A stretch of DNA of 64,000 nucleotides from Anisus vortex (GCA_949126835.1 OX421505.1:2289587-2353586), one strand, 5' to 3'; shown: positions 32,460 through 43,609, counted from the first letter of the stretch. The notes: generated from the sequence alone by a model not told the origin. Numbers and translations: made by a program.

Positions 32460-34845
32460 TCACTGAGCTGAACACTTTTCCTAAAGTTTAACAATGATCT
32501 ATGATCTACAAAAATGAGCTATAAGTGGAAAAGGCACTCTATGCAGATGACCAGGTTATGTGGCATACTTGCCACCATATTGTTATAAGTGCTAGGCGCC
32601 TAAATGAAAACTTGACCAAACTTATTGCACACTGTGAGAAGTGGAAACCAAAAAGAAACAGCTCAAAGACAGTATACTCAGTCTTCACAAAAAGCCACAA
32701 AATAGCCAAGAAGAAGATATATTTGTAGTTACAGGGTTCTTTACTCCAAAAAGAGGACCACCCAAGTTACTTAGGTGTTTAGCTAGATAAACAATAATTA
32801 CATATAAAGAAACATACAGAAGCTGAAAGAAAAATTAATGAGACGCTTAAATTTGGTGACATGGCTAGCTGGTACCTCTTGGGGCATTGATAAGAGTACA
32901 TTACACCAACTGTATGTAGGAAATGTCCGATCAGTGATTGAGTATATCATTATCATGATAGTGCAAGCAAAATTCATCCAAACAGTACTGGATTATCTTG
33001 AGAAGATCAAAAGCTAGACAGTACACTTCATTTCCAGAGGCTTAATGTCGACTCCTAAAGCAGCTTGTGAAATTCACACTAACATAGAGCCCCCAAATTT
33101 AAGAAGAGAGGTGTCAGCCTTACAGATGGTAGAAAGATATAGGAGACAAGACAAACAACATACGAGCAGACAATTGGTAGAAAAATGAACAACAGAATCA
33201 AACACAAAACAATTCTATATATCAATGGCATCCTTCCGTCTCGCGAGACGATGGTGCATCACCGTGATTCGAGGTTGCACTTCCTCGTGTGGCTGAGCAG
33301 GCCTATCCTTGAATGACAGTCTTTTTTACAGCCTTTGCACACGTGTTCTGTGGGTCCTATTTTTTCCGCTTTTCTTTTAGCCCTTTTATTTATGCTCCCC
33401 TCCATTCTATTTTCCTCTGCCGTTTTAACCCCTTTCCTGACAGCAGTGCGCCAGGTGGACCGATCCTCTGCCTTCTCCTCCCAGTCACTTGTACTTATTC
33501 TGGCTGGTCTCATGTCTCTCATACAGACATCTTTATAGCGGAGGCGTGGGCGACCTGTCTTTCTCTTCCCAGATGCCAATTCTCCATATAGGAGGTCCTT
33601 TGGGATTCTGCCTGGACTCATTCTTCTTACATGTCCTAGCCATCTTAGGCGCCTTTCACTGAGGACTGCGAACATGCTTTGGGCGCTGGCGCGCGTCAGT
33701 ACCTCACTGTTAGGGACTTTGTCCTGCCATTTAATGCCAAGGACGCGACGCAGACACCTCAGGTGTCTATATATATATATAGCCTATATATATATATAGC
33801 CCACACGATAGAACAAAACCTCCAACTTCAAACTAATTGAGAAGAGTTGCAAATCATAGATAGGGACATGTCACTGAACCAACATCTGCATGTCGTTGAC
33901 ATTAGAATAAATCTACTAGAAAATATAGGAAAGAAAAACAAAGACTCATTGCAGACATTGAGAGTAGCGGGAAAAACAATAACATCATACCCAGGAGATA
34001 TAATAAAAGTATATACAGATGGAACGGCCCCTAAGGGTGCCTTATAACCAAGTTATGGAGTATGAGTAAAGAAACGTGACCAATCATGTGATGAATTATG
34101 TAATCCCGGTGTGAAAATGTGCTGTATATATACAAAGCAGAACATTTACGATTGTAGCAGTACTACACCACATGACAGCTATCTTCACTGTCTACCCGTC
34201 CAAACAAAAAGATTTAGTAATCTTCTCTGATCAGTATTACAAGCAGCATAGTGCCAATATCTCAAAATAAGGCCATTCAGATCCCTACTCTTTAAAAATT
34301 AGCTCTTTCCTCGATGTCTTTGCTGTCAATAAATATACACTACAGTAAATCCCAAGTCACAACAAAATAGAAGGTAATATAAGAGTAGACACTCTAGTGA
34401 AGCAATGATCAACCAACTTTCAACCTGACACACCAGCATCATTGGACACAGTCAAACAGATCATTAAAACAAACATTAAAGAACAGTGGTTAAATGGCTG
34501 GGCACTGGTTGGGCACTGGGCACAACCGGAAGATTTGTCTTCCCACATATGTCCAAACCAGAAATGAAAATGACCCAATACACTCCCTACAGAGACAATA
34601 TAAAGTAACCATCGTTTGCCTGCGCAAAAACCAAATTGAAACAGTTGCCCATCACCTGTTTGACTGTCCGGCACTACAGGACATAAGAAATGTCTACCTC
34701 CACAAAACACTTAATCTCTCTAACACTCTATATTCAAACTACGAACAGCTACAAAAAGTCAGCAATTTCTTCACCATAGCCTCAGGCCGAAGGGCAAGTG
34801 CCCAGATGGATAATAATTCTTATTATAGCCTCAAAATTATATAGA
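32460..34845 (+). mobile_element. Decayed non-LTR retrotransposon (RT plus RNase-H-like), block B copy
   Basis: Counterpart of 5340-7165, with LYADDQVMW (about 32536-32562), VYTDGT (about 34011-34028) and AHHLFDCPAL (about 34649-34678) still readable between stops. It is split by a later LINE insertion at about 33226-33768. Confidence 0.8.
33226..33768 (-). mobile_element. LINE 3' fragment inserted in (TA)n, block B only
   Basis: The minus-strand frame runs from about 33756 to 33259: RCLRRVLGIKWQDKVPN, then RRLRWLGHVRRM, KRKTGRPRLRYKDVC and a final zinc-knuckle-like CKGCKKDCHSRIGLLSHTRKC. These mark the C-terminus of many LINE reverse transcriptase proteins. Both flanks are ctatatat, and block A reads ttctatatatagccc (about 6128-6142) without the insert. 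The 3' end tgccattgatatata fits a TA-type tail. Confidence 0.85.
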
Positions 34846-35110
34846 ACAAAATATCAGAAAATATTTATTAATATGTAAACTGAACATTTCAGATTGTGTT
34901 AATCCACTTCCTAAACAAAATGATGACCAGTCAAATAAACAGGACATTCTGCTCATAGGTAAATTATTGGTAAATTAATACAAAATGTAAATATGTTTAT
35001 AAAGGTGAATAATTTTATACCGGTAATTGATTATATTGATAGTAAAAAGAAAATTATATTTATTACATAAAATAAACATAGTTTGTTGATATTTGTATTT
35101 ACCTGTACAG
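34846..35110. other. Noncoding DNA upstream of the protease-like exon, block B
   Basis: Aligned with 7166-7428. It ends in the conserved acceptor tttacctgtacag at 35110. No promoter-like signal is evident, consistent with an intron. Confidence 0.5.
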
Positions 35111-36099
35111 GTGAACATGAAAATCAGATTTCACTTTGTGGAGAAGACGACTTACACCAGCATGTGACAAACTGTAAGAAGAATCCAGGTCATCCAGAGT
35201 TTATACCTATTGAATCATTCAGCTTAAAACATCTACCTCAAGGTCACCAGGACACTGATTTGTATGAATACATCAAAGCTACAGCTGACCTGACAGTTAG
35301 ACTAAGTGTCACCATGACCAGTCCAGACAGACCAGAGTTTTGGCCAAAAACAAAGATTCCATATTTTTTGTCTGAACTGAGAGGAAAGAAAACATTGAGG
35401 ACAGCAACTGGGAGGGTGAGTTGGGTGGTGAAGTACACAGATGAAGATGAAGAAAGTGACATAGATGAAGATGAAGAAAGTGACACAGATGAAGATGAAG
35501 AATGGAACTATACACCATGTCCATGTGATAAATGTAAAACTTCAGACAAACCCAGCAAAGTTTGGTGGAAGATTTATGTGGCTACAGCTGCACATGTGGT
35601 TGTTGATGACATTGAGTTAAGCCACACGACCTTGAGATTGTTTTATGATAGTGAATATAGTGAAAAGGTTATTCTTAAAGATAAGGTACGTGTTGTTGAA
35701 GTTAACATTGAGAAAGACAGGTGTTGGTTTACCTGTGTGACTTGTGATGAAAGTTTGGGAAATAAATTGGAAAATATGTATAAACATTTGAATGATGTCT
35801 GGGTGGAAGTCATGGACAAATACTTTAAATCTCGAGATATTGACAAGTTGATGTTTATAGTGTCACATCCTCATGGATGTTCTAAACAGGTCAGTGTTGG
35901 TCAATGGAAGGACAAAGTAAAGGTGGGGAGTGATGAGTATGACTATAAGTTTACCTACACAACATGTACATGCCCAGGAAGTAGTGGAGCCAGTGTCCAC
36001 TGTGTGGGGTATGATGGTGATGATTGGCCTACTTCCCTTGTCCATAGTGGAAGTTTAAAGTATGGACTTAATTACAGTGGAGCTGCTTGGATCTTGTAA
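35111..36099 (+). CDS. Trypsin-fold protease-like protein, terminal exon (copy B)
   Basis: Paralog of 7429-8423, open to TAA at 36097-36099. Counting from the TTG codon at 35083, His171 (TAAHVV), Asp252 (SRDIDKL) and Ser301 (CPGSSGAS) form the likely triad. Only one CxCDxCK motif remains (146-152). In place of the first there is an acidic linker (121-140) encoded by a 24-bp tandem repeat (gatgaagatgaagaaagtga) in 2.7 copies. No credible ATG precedes the frame, so the start lies in an upstream exon. Both copies stay open despite many substitutions, which suggests both are under selection. The differences cluster in the linker and in surface-type segments. The substrate is unknown. Confidence 0.75.
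35438..35505 (+). repeat. 24-bp coding repeat, acidic linker
   Basis: 2.7 in-frame copies encoding DEDEESDI/T-type units inside the protease-like exon; absent from the block A paralog. Confidence 0.9.
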
Positions 36100-37857
36100 T
36101 TGTATTGAATTACTTGTGTGTCAAAATGTAAATAAAACAACATGGAGGATGTTTTATATCTGTTTATATCACTTTCTTTTTATTTCATGTATCCATAAAT
36201 CTTTATTCACTTTATTGTTTTTGTTTAGATATAAAGATATTTATATTCTCTTATGTTAAATTTATAGTTTGTATAAATTGTAAACATTTTACTTGTAAAC
36301 ATTTGTAACAGTTTATTGTTTCTGTATTTAAATAAACTTTATACATTTATATCTTAATGTCTTCTTGTTGTTTATATCTATCACGTCATGTTTATGTTGT
36401 TATAAATCTGTTTATTTAGTTTTAGATTTATTAAACTTGAATAAATCAAATTGTAAACAAATGTATCGACAATAGGTCATCTTGTCATCTAGTCCCTGCA
36501 TTCACTTGAAACTCGAATAAACTTTTATAAATTATAAAAACAATCAACAACAACAAATAATTTAGTTTTATATTTAAAGGTTTATAACATAAGAAATATA
36601 AAAAACAAATAATAAACAAATATATATATAGGCCTATATTAAAAAAAATATTTTAAGACTGAAAAATATTTTAAATGGCAAAAGAAATCAATACGGAATC
36701 TTTTTCACTGAAATTTTTTTAAAGGGAAAGAACAATGAAAAATTTAAACTCTAGAAGTTTTTACTGAGTTATCGGAATTGTAATAACAAAAAATCTTTAA
36801 TCATTGACATTATTTCATTATTTAAAACATTCAAAAATGTTTTAGCTAATTAACGTTTCAAGAAATTTTAAATAATGCATTTATTTATTTTTTGCTATTT
36901 TATTTTGAATAGAAAGAAAATTAAAATATTTTGTAAATAAAAGAGCTGTATGCTTTAGTAGCAGTTGTTCTGATGGTAAGGTTGATTTAGCATTCTAGTT
37001 GTCCCAAGTGGCCTGTGAACAGAAAGTCTTTACTAGCAGAAGTAAAATCTTGGCCAGAGTTTTAAGCATCTAAAAGTGTGAGTTTTCTGCATAGTTTTCA
37101 AAACGTTATAAATATTTTAACTAGATGCGCATTTTAAAAGGTATTCTTTAATTAATGCATTTTATAGTGTGTTTATAGCACGTGTTTTGATGCCAGTCGT
37201 CTATTACTCTGTTCATGTTTTGCCAAGTGTAGTTTAAAGATAGACCTATTAGTATTAGGTCACTGAAAGTAGACCTATATTATCTTACATAATAAACATA
37301 TAATCAAAAGTCTGGAATTCGATTTCCATCGAGCCCAAACAGATAAGTTGCATCATTACTTTAAAACGAAAATAAAAAAATTTATTTTAAGATTCACCGT
37401 CCATAATAATTTTAGACACCTTCTTTTTACATATATGTTATTATTAAATTGATAAATACAATAATAGTGTATTAATATAACAATAATATAAGACTATTAT
37501 AATACAATATTCTTTTGAACTGTCTTGTGCTTTTTCAAAAAATGTACATGTTGCCCTTACTACATATATAACAAGCAGACATAGATCTATAAATATAAAC
37601 CTTTCAAAAATTAATTTCAATAATTTGTACACAAGTTTTTATGCCCGGCCCATACTCGCGACGAGTCTTTTATGAACAGATTTTAGTAACAATAAAATAC
37701 AACAAAAAGATTATTCTACACTATGGTAAGAGCAATTAGCCCTATAAATATATTTAAATGTAATCTATTATTACTGCGATGTATAAAATTGTTTCATACA
37801 TTTTTATTTATGATTTTGAGGTATTAACGCCATTATCTATTGTTATATTTAATTTCA
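36100..37857. other. 3' UTR and noncoding DNA, block B
   Basis: Conserved with 8424-11238 of block A minus its two unique segments. The AATAAA after the protease exon (in atttaaataaacttt, about 36330) is conserved. No gene. Confidence 0.55.
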
Positions 37858-37877
37858 GTTCAAAGGAAAATTCCAGA

Positions 37878-38341
37878 ATGATTCTACAAACAGGAAACCC
37901 TGACTTTTCTGTTTCTCGTCACTTGATGATTCTCATGGTCGTCGCCCTCTGCCTTCTCTCGTCTCTGCCTTCTCATCCCGCGGGCGCTTTTGTACACGGC
38001 CGACCGGAAGACGCGCAATAAATGAGCGCGACGTGCGCGAGCCGAGGCTGAGGTTTCACTCGGCGCGTGACGTGTGGGAAAGGTCGCCGTGGAAGCGCGG
38101 GCCGGACTCAGACGACGACGAAGACGAGGAACGCGAGCAGCAGCCGAGGTCTATGTTCCCCGTCTCCAGTCCCGTCTCCAGCACCGTATCCAAGCATCAT
38201 GCGGTAGGCAACAACCTGCAAGCAATAGCGGATAATTTGTACCATAAGAAACAGGTAGAGAGGAACAAGGTGGAGGCCAGATATATGAAGAATTTCTTGA
38301 ACTATTTACATTTGGATATTCATTTGATGGATTGTATTTGA
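37878..38341 (+). pseudogene. ELH/CDCH-family prohormone, type 1 (ELH-1B), frameshifted
   Basis: ATG, signal peptide and following residues match ELH-1A. One G is then missing (gaagacgcgcaataa against gaagagcgcgcaataa), and the frame stops at 38019-38021 after 47 codons. The original frame resumes, open from about 38030 to 38341, with REPRLRFHSARDV and the hormone region. The cleavage site before the hormone is KH instead of KR, and GNDLQAIAD is GNNLQAIAD. The spacer has gained a VSSP repeat. A single-base assembly error could explain the frameshift, but the lost dibasic site supports real decay. Confidence 0.82.
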
Positions 38342-38988
38342 TATTCTAACACTCGTTAAAAATCTGAACTCACCTGGATAAAAAAATATATATATAAAAC
38401 ACAATGTTTAAAAATTACAAACACAAACAAACAAGCTAACATACTATTTATTATTTCTTTGGGCTTTTATTATATAGAAGATATATGAGTGTGTGTGTCT
38501 ATACACATGGAACAAAATACATAATATATAATATTTAAGGTAATGGGGCGAAATACCAGAAAATTTTATGCCGAAATGATGATAAATTTAATTGTAATTA
38601 TATTTTTCAATCTACAAATAAAAAATGTTAAAAAGAAGAACGCGCTAACGCTTTGATTTTTTTTTCTGTCTTTATTTTATTCTTAAAAATAAATATAAAA
38701 ACTAGTGTAACCATACCCAGACACATAATATCAAAACCAAATGAGCTTACATCTATATCAAGTCCCCTCAGGCAGAGGAGGTTGAAATTTCAATATAATC
38801 TGGCCAATCCCACTGGGAATATGTAGGAGAGAGACATTTTTTGTGGGGGAACTTTAAATCTACAAAATGGCATGCACATAATAGAGTTAATGCACACAGA
38901 AGGAAAATAATTCAGTCTGTTGACTTAGAAATTGTAGATTGATTTAATTGTCCCTTACTTTTGAGAATAGCTTACCAATAAATGTATT
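38342..38988. other. Noncoding DNA after ELH-1B
   Basis: Aligned with 11704-12394. No gene. Confidence 0.5.
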
Positions 38989-39120
38989 ATGTCTCGTCTA
39001 ACTTATCTGTTACAGAGGCTTTTTCTCTTCAAAATAATGTTGCGCTTTTTCGTGGATCTAGTCTAGTCTTGCAATTTGATTAGTGTTTTAAATAAGGCTT
39101 AAGTTTTGAGCTTTCGTCCT
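38989..39120 (-). mobile_element. Degenerate LINE 3' tail, block B copy
   Basis: Counterpart of 12395-12520 (gttgcgctttttcgtggatc, gttttaaataaggcttaag). Confidence 0.5.
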
Positions 39121-39146
39121 GATTCGTCTGTCTGTGCTGCTGCTGT

Positions 39147-39920
39147 TGGCGCAGTGGCGTATTTAGGCATTATCCACATGGTACAGGGGCCCCCACACAA
39201 AAGGGGCTCCCAAACATCCCAAAAACTTGTTTTCCGGCTTTTTCTTTTTTTGCAATTAGAATAGTGATATGACATTTATTGCCAACAGAGGTCATAAGGC
39301 TGCAGAAATGTTCCATACACTTCAAGAGTTCCTGCAAGGGCACATGAATAAAATTATAATTGTCGTGGACAGTCATATGACAACGCTTCTTCAATGAGTG
39401 GTAAATACAATTGATTTCGTGCATTGGTTCTAAACAGCTACCCGTTAGCAGTCTGGATGCCACGCAACGCACACTCCATGAACTTAGTTGGTAAAACAGC
39501 AGCAGAAAGTTGTTCATCAGCTGTGTCATGTTTTGACTGCAACAGATTCATATTTTTTTTTACAGCAACTACTAACAAACCGTTACGTTAGATTAACACA
39601 GATATTGCAATCTTCTGATGTAGGCTTACTACTGTGTGTCTCAAAGTAACTGTCAGAATTACGATGGTCTTGTCGGTGTGATGCGACGATAGCATTTGCA
39701 GCAGGCTATCAACTGATACAATAAGCTTTGGAGTCTATTGCCGATGATGATGATGAGAACGTCATCAACCGTTTATAGACTGATCGTCTTTTTAATCGAA
39801 TGTCATCTTTGGAGGTATTTACTGTATTGAATGTAATCAAGTGCCGGATGCCACGCGGGGAAAAAACAGTATATTGGAAAAATGAATGTAGCCAAGTGAT
39901 ATGAACATCAATGTAAGACC
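39147..39920 (-). mobile_element. Decayed hAT-like transposon (copy B)
   Basis: The left end cagtggcgtatttagg is preserved; the right end seen in block A at 13730-13903 is deleted. The minus-strand frame 39170-39529 (KKRCHMTVHDNYNF, LQELLKCMEHF) is longer than its block A counterpart and may be transposase-derived. No domain is recognised. The minisatellite present in block A is about one unit here. Confidence 0.45.
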
Positions 39921-40794
39921 AGGAACCAAAACATGACTTAATCTGTGTTGGTGTGTTCTTGTGTGTGTTTGTTTGTTGGTGTAAGAGCAAGAACCGTTTT
40001 GTCTGTTTTTCAGCATAAACTTTCGGAAAATATGGATACACGTAATTAAAGGTCTCTATAGATGATTTTTTCTTCAGCCATCATTTCATGTCGGCGTGGA
40101 GACCAACACTTGTTCAACATGTTCATGTCTGTGTGTGCTCCATTCACCATTCTTCCGATAAATTTATATGTGCTCCAACTTATAGGCACCTTTCTAATTA
40201 TGCGTAAAGAAATTATTTTAATCATATGTGAGATTTTTACATGTTGAGACAGTTTAAACATTATTATACAAATAAACTACATTTGTTAAACAAGATTTGA
40301 GTTTGAAAAGCCTTATATTACACATTCAAACATGCATGTTTAGTTCATTTCAGAGCAGCATTTTTTTCTTTTCTGGTTTTTCTCATTATTGTATTTTGTA
40401 CTAATTTTCCTTCAGTTATTTTACTACTTCTATGTAACTAATCATCGCACAAGGTTGAAATATTGTAGTTCTATGATTTTTTTAAATTCCTTGCATGATC
40501 TTGTCGATTCGATCTTTTTGAATTTTCATGTGTCAATAGATACATTTTGTAATGCCATTTTAGTACTTTACTTTGAACTATATATATGCACCCGTTGTTT
40601 AAGTGATATGTAACCATGCAATAATCTGGAACCTTAACGTTTTCTCTCTCACGAGTAGAATTGTAAAATGTTTATGTAGTAATATTGAATAATTACCAAC
40701 AACATTAAATGCAACAAATAAAAAGACAGAAATATTTGCATTATAGAGATTTTTATTTATTCAGAAGAACTATGACAAGTGAGTTCTAAATACA
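39921..40794. other. Noncoding DNA between the convergent ELH genes (copy B)
   Basis: Aligned with 14131-14960 of block A, lacking the LINE tail. No gene supported. Confidence 0.5.
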
Positions 40795-40908
40795 CCAACC
40801 TAATCTTACGTTATAAAACCAAAACAATAAATAAGCCAACCAAATATTGCGTTATAAAACCAAAACAATAAATAAGCCAACCAAATGTTGCGTTATAAAA
40901 ACCAAAAT
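40795..40908. repeat. About 41-bp tandem repeat, three copies
   Basis: Units contain gcgttataaaaccaaaacaa and taaataagccaaccaaat. Block A (15010-15090) has fewer, more diverged copies. Confidence 0.75.
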
Positions 40909-41228
40909 AAAGTTCAACTATTTCACACAGTTATTATAAACGAAAAAATGATAAATTCATAAAATAAACTATTTTAGCAAACTAGCATTATATTGTAATT
41001 AGTTTGCTTGAAATTTATTTCTATGACAATCTGAATTTCGGTTGCTCTCTAATTGCATGTGTGGTGGCACAGACTTCTGTCTAGCTTTTGATCTAAATTT
41101 TACTTAAAGTAATTTCTTGGTCGAAGCTTTAAGAAAGATTGTAAACAATGGGCTTAATGTTAATATTTGTCAACCAGTTTTGTTTAAAGCTTGTGTGTGT
41201 GTATTAAAACTTCATTATCCCGGGTAAC
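40909..41228. other. Downstream (3') region of ELH-2B
   Basis: On the - strand AATAAA (TTTATT at 41014-41019) lies about 210 bases after the stop and is a possible polyadenylation signal. Otherwise AT-rich. Confidence 0.4.
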
Positions 41229-41927
41229 TCATCGCCTCCCTATCTTTTTGAGATATTCCACAAACTCGCTGTAGGCTTGGTTCTGTTTTTCCTCGTACAA
41301 TATATCCGCCAGGGCCTGCAGGTCGTTGCCTATCGGCACACGCTTGGAGAAGGTGCTGAAGATGGGCAGCGTAGACCTTCTCTGCCTCGGCTGCTGCTCA
41401 TCGTCGGAATTTGAACCGAGTTCCCATGACGACCTCTTCCTTACGTCGTGAGCCGAGTGAAACCTCAGCCTCGGCTCGCGCAGGTCGCGCTCGTATGCGC
41501 TCTCTTCCGGTCTGCCGTACTCAGCGTCGTCGCCCGCTGAGGCTTTATTCTTCTTGTGCAGCCTGAGCCGTCTCTTGTTGTTCCTCAAGCGGTACCGCTT
41601 CTGGAAGCGCAGCCTCCTCTTGGGCGCGGAGTGGTATTTCTCCGCGGCGAAGAAGCCTTCCGTCTCCTCCGCGGGGGTGTCTTCTTCTTCGCTCTCCAGC
41701 TGCCCGTCGTCCGAAGAAGCGGGAACCTCCATCACCTCCACGCCCGAGCTCATAATTTTGTCTTTGTCCATGGCTGCGGCGTTCCGACGGTCCCCAGGAC
41801 CCACGTGGGCTGACATGGCGCCCGCGGGATGTGAAGGCAGAGATGAGAGAAGGCAGATGGCGACGCCTATGAATATCATCAAGTGTCGAGAAACGGTAAA
41901 GTCCGAGTTTCCTATTTGTAGAATCAT
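41229..41927 (-). CDS. ELH: ELH/CDCH-family prohormone, type 2 (ELH-2B), intact
   Basis: 232 residues from ATG (CAT at 41925-41927), 18 bases after a predicted acceptor (taatttcag on the - strand). Residues about 15-37 are a signal segment ending PAGA, nearly the same as type 1. An acidic spacer leads to a dibasic-separated cluster (103-126): RLRFQ, YRLRNN and RLRLH, equivalent to the beta-type peptides of ELH/CDCH precursors. EPRLRFHSA follows at 151-159. KR at 195-196 releases a 33-residue peptide (197-229) starting VPIGNDLQALADIL and ending KKI. It is followed by GRR and stop, a textbook amidation and cleavage signal. ELH and CDCH have 36 residues, so this is slightly short. The protein would enter the secretory pathway of neuroendocrine cells. 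An alternative upstream start in the same frame lies beyond the acceptor and is disfavoured. Its block A copy is a pseudogene. Confidence 0.88.
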   Translation of the reverse strand: MILQIGNSDFTVSRHLMIFIGVAICLLSSLPSHPAGAMSAHVGPGDRRNAAAMDKDKIMSSGVEVMEVPASSDDGQLESEEEDTPAEETEGFFAAEKYHSAPKRRLRFQKRYRLRNNKRRLRLHKKNKASAGDDAEYGRPEESAYERDLREPRLRFHSAHDVRKRSSWELGSNSDDEQQPRQRRSTLPIFSTFSKRVPIGNDLQALADILYEEKQNQAYSEFVEYLKKIGRR

Positions 41928-42094
41928 TCTGGAATTTTTCCTTTGAACTGAAATTAAAATATAACAAGACATAATGACGACATAAACTTACAATTATGAA
42001 AAGAAATGCAGGACTCAATTTCAAATGTTACATTTTTTACAGATTAAATAACTGTTTTTTTTTAAAATATAATGCAATAATATTATATCTATAT
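41928..42094. other. Upstream region of ELH-2B
   Basis: Contains the predicted acceptor (about 41945-41955 on the - strand) and presumably intron sequence. No promoter is assigned. Confidence 0.4.
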
Positions 42095-42345
42095 GGGGCT
42101 TGGTGGCGACAGAACGTTTCGAATGGCTTACTGAAGGTCCTGGGATCGAATCGTTGGGGAAGGCTAGGATTGGTTCCCGGGTCTACCCCAGCTTCGATGA
42201 GTACCTGACTTAAGCTGTGGTAAAGTAAAAGCGGCTGTGCATTATTCTGGCCACACAATTACCTAGTATGCCATGACCACAGAAACTGGCTAACGCTGCT
42301 TCAATGGCCCTATGAATCAATTTGGTCTAACGGGATATTTTACTA
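42095..42345 (+). mobile_element. SINE family A, diverged
   Basis: Head ggggcttggtggcgacagaa and ggtcctgggatcgaatcg (degraded B box), then gtctaccccagcttcgatga, ggtaaagtaaaagcggctg and cagaaactggctaacgctgc. No target duplication is visible. Confidence 0.82.
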
Positions 42346-43286
42346 CATTACTTTTATTATTTAATATACACATATAATTTTTAATATATTATATATATAT
42401 ATATAGGGCTGTATATATATAATTATATGTGTTATTGTGTGGGTGTGTTTCGCTACAATAAGTTAACCTCTACTTAACAAGCAAAACATATCGTTAGATC
42501 TAAATTATCCCTTAAATTAATGCTGTGGAATTTTTTTTATTGATATGATATAAAATGTGCCATTGTATTTTAAATTGAAACAAGGGAGGTGAATCTGCTT
42601 AACATATTCCATTTCCCTTCCGTGAAATTTAAAACAAGTTACTTCCCATTTTTACACTGCAATATTGTAATGGACTTGTGATTTATTTCCTCCTGTAAAG
42701 GAATCTGTCCATAAATTGAAACGAAGATCCTGCACTCTTTTAATTTAAAAAAAAGTGTTATTCCCCTTGTATAATCAAAATGTGAAACTGAATATCTTAT
42801 GTATAGAAAGAAGAAAAAAAAACACAAGGCTTACGTCAGACTTGTGAATTATTATACGATAATGTTCACTAATAAATATATATAATATATATCCTACATT
42901 TTAGGAAAGTAAATTATAAGGATATATTTTTCTTTTTTTTTGTGTGTGTTATCCTTTCGTTTTTGTTTGTTATATTGTGTTGCTTAATCCAGTCTTTCGA
43001 AAATTCCAGAAAAGCTGCCGGGATTAAAAACTCCTAACACTTTATTTCAATTAATTAGTTTTTTTAAAAGGTTTATCGGTTATGTTTCGACTTGGTATAC
43101 ATTTTTTCTAAGAATTTGGGCGATCCGTTAGTATTTAGTTTACACTATAACTCGCGAGAAAATATAATTTGCAGTAAGTCAGTCCTTGTCTAAAAAACAG
43201 GAAAAGTCTTTTTATTTTTTAACTTGTTTTGTGCCTTTCCATAAATATTTTTTTACAATTAATGAAGTGCTTCTACCAAAGACTGT
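42346..43286. other. AT-rich noncoding DNA
   Basis: TA-rich runs at 42385-42425 and 42870-42895. No gene. Confidence 0.5.
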
Positions 43287-43370
43287 TCTTGCGGTTAGTT
43301 CACAGGACTGGCAACCAACACGTCACGGGTTCTATCCATCCCTACCGCCTTCGTTTTAGCAAAGACTATA
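43287..43370 (+). mobile_element. SINE family B, head fragment
   Basis: cttgcggttagttcacagga then acgtcacgggttctatccat: the A- and B-box-like parts of family B without the body. Confidence 0.55.
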
Positions 43371-43479
43371 ATTATAATAAGCTGCACTGCTGGCTCTATT
43401 TTTAGAGCTTATGTGTTCTTTTTTTTTCCAGCCAATAGAGCGTTCTCAGTGGGCGTGGCTTAGGTTTTTACTCTATTTT

Positions 43480-43607
43480 TAGTGACGTATTTGTGTAAAT
43501 ATAAGAACCCACTTGAGGTACAAATGTAACGTGGTGAAAGTGAAGTTGTTCTTTATCATGCAAAATTCACATCGGAATATTGGCTATCCTACTCAAAAAT
43601 AAGAAGG
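43480..43607 (+). promoter_or_regulatory. Possible promoter and noncoding first exon
   Basis: A CRE-like tgacgta (43483-43489) is followed by a TATA-like aatataaga near 43498-43506 and a segment ending aagaag|gtaaat, a good 5' splice donor (GT at 43607-43608). No downstream exon is identified in the window. Speculative. Confidence 0.2.
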
Positions 43608-43609
43608 TA

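Larger units (their letters stand above)
27949..41790. repeat. Segmental duplication, block B
   Basis: Direct copy of block A (1-15980), in the same gene order. Block B continues without break into the complete 5' part of the type 2 ELH gene (to 41927), where block A diverges. Insertions unique to B lie at 28277, 30614 and about 33226. Deletions relative to A, or sites of insertions in A, lie at about 29036, 30177, 37255, 37750 and 39930. Confidence 0.93.

Noticed and set aside
35244..35524. Minus-strand frames over the acidic linker of the protease-like exon
   Set aside because: Antisense of the 24-bp repeat and the coding exon.
41545..42024. 159-codon frame overlapping ELH-2B in another frame, and the 130-codon frame on the opposite strand
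   Set aside because: Shadows of the prohormone exon; the real frame is identified by signal peptide, dibasic sites and hormone motifs.
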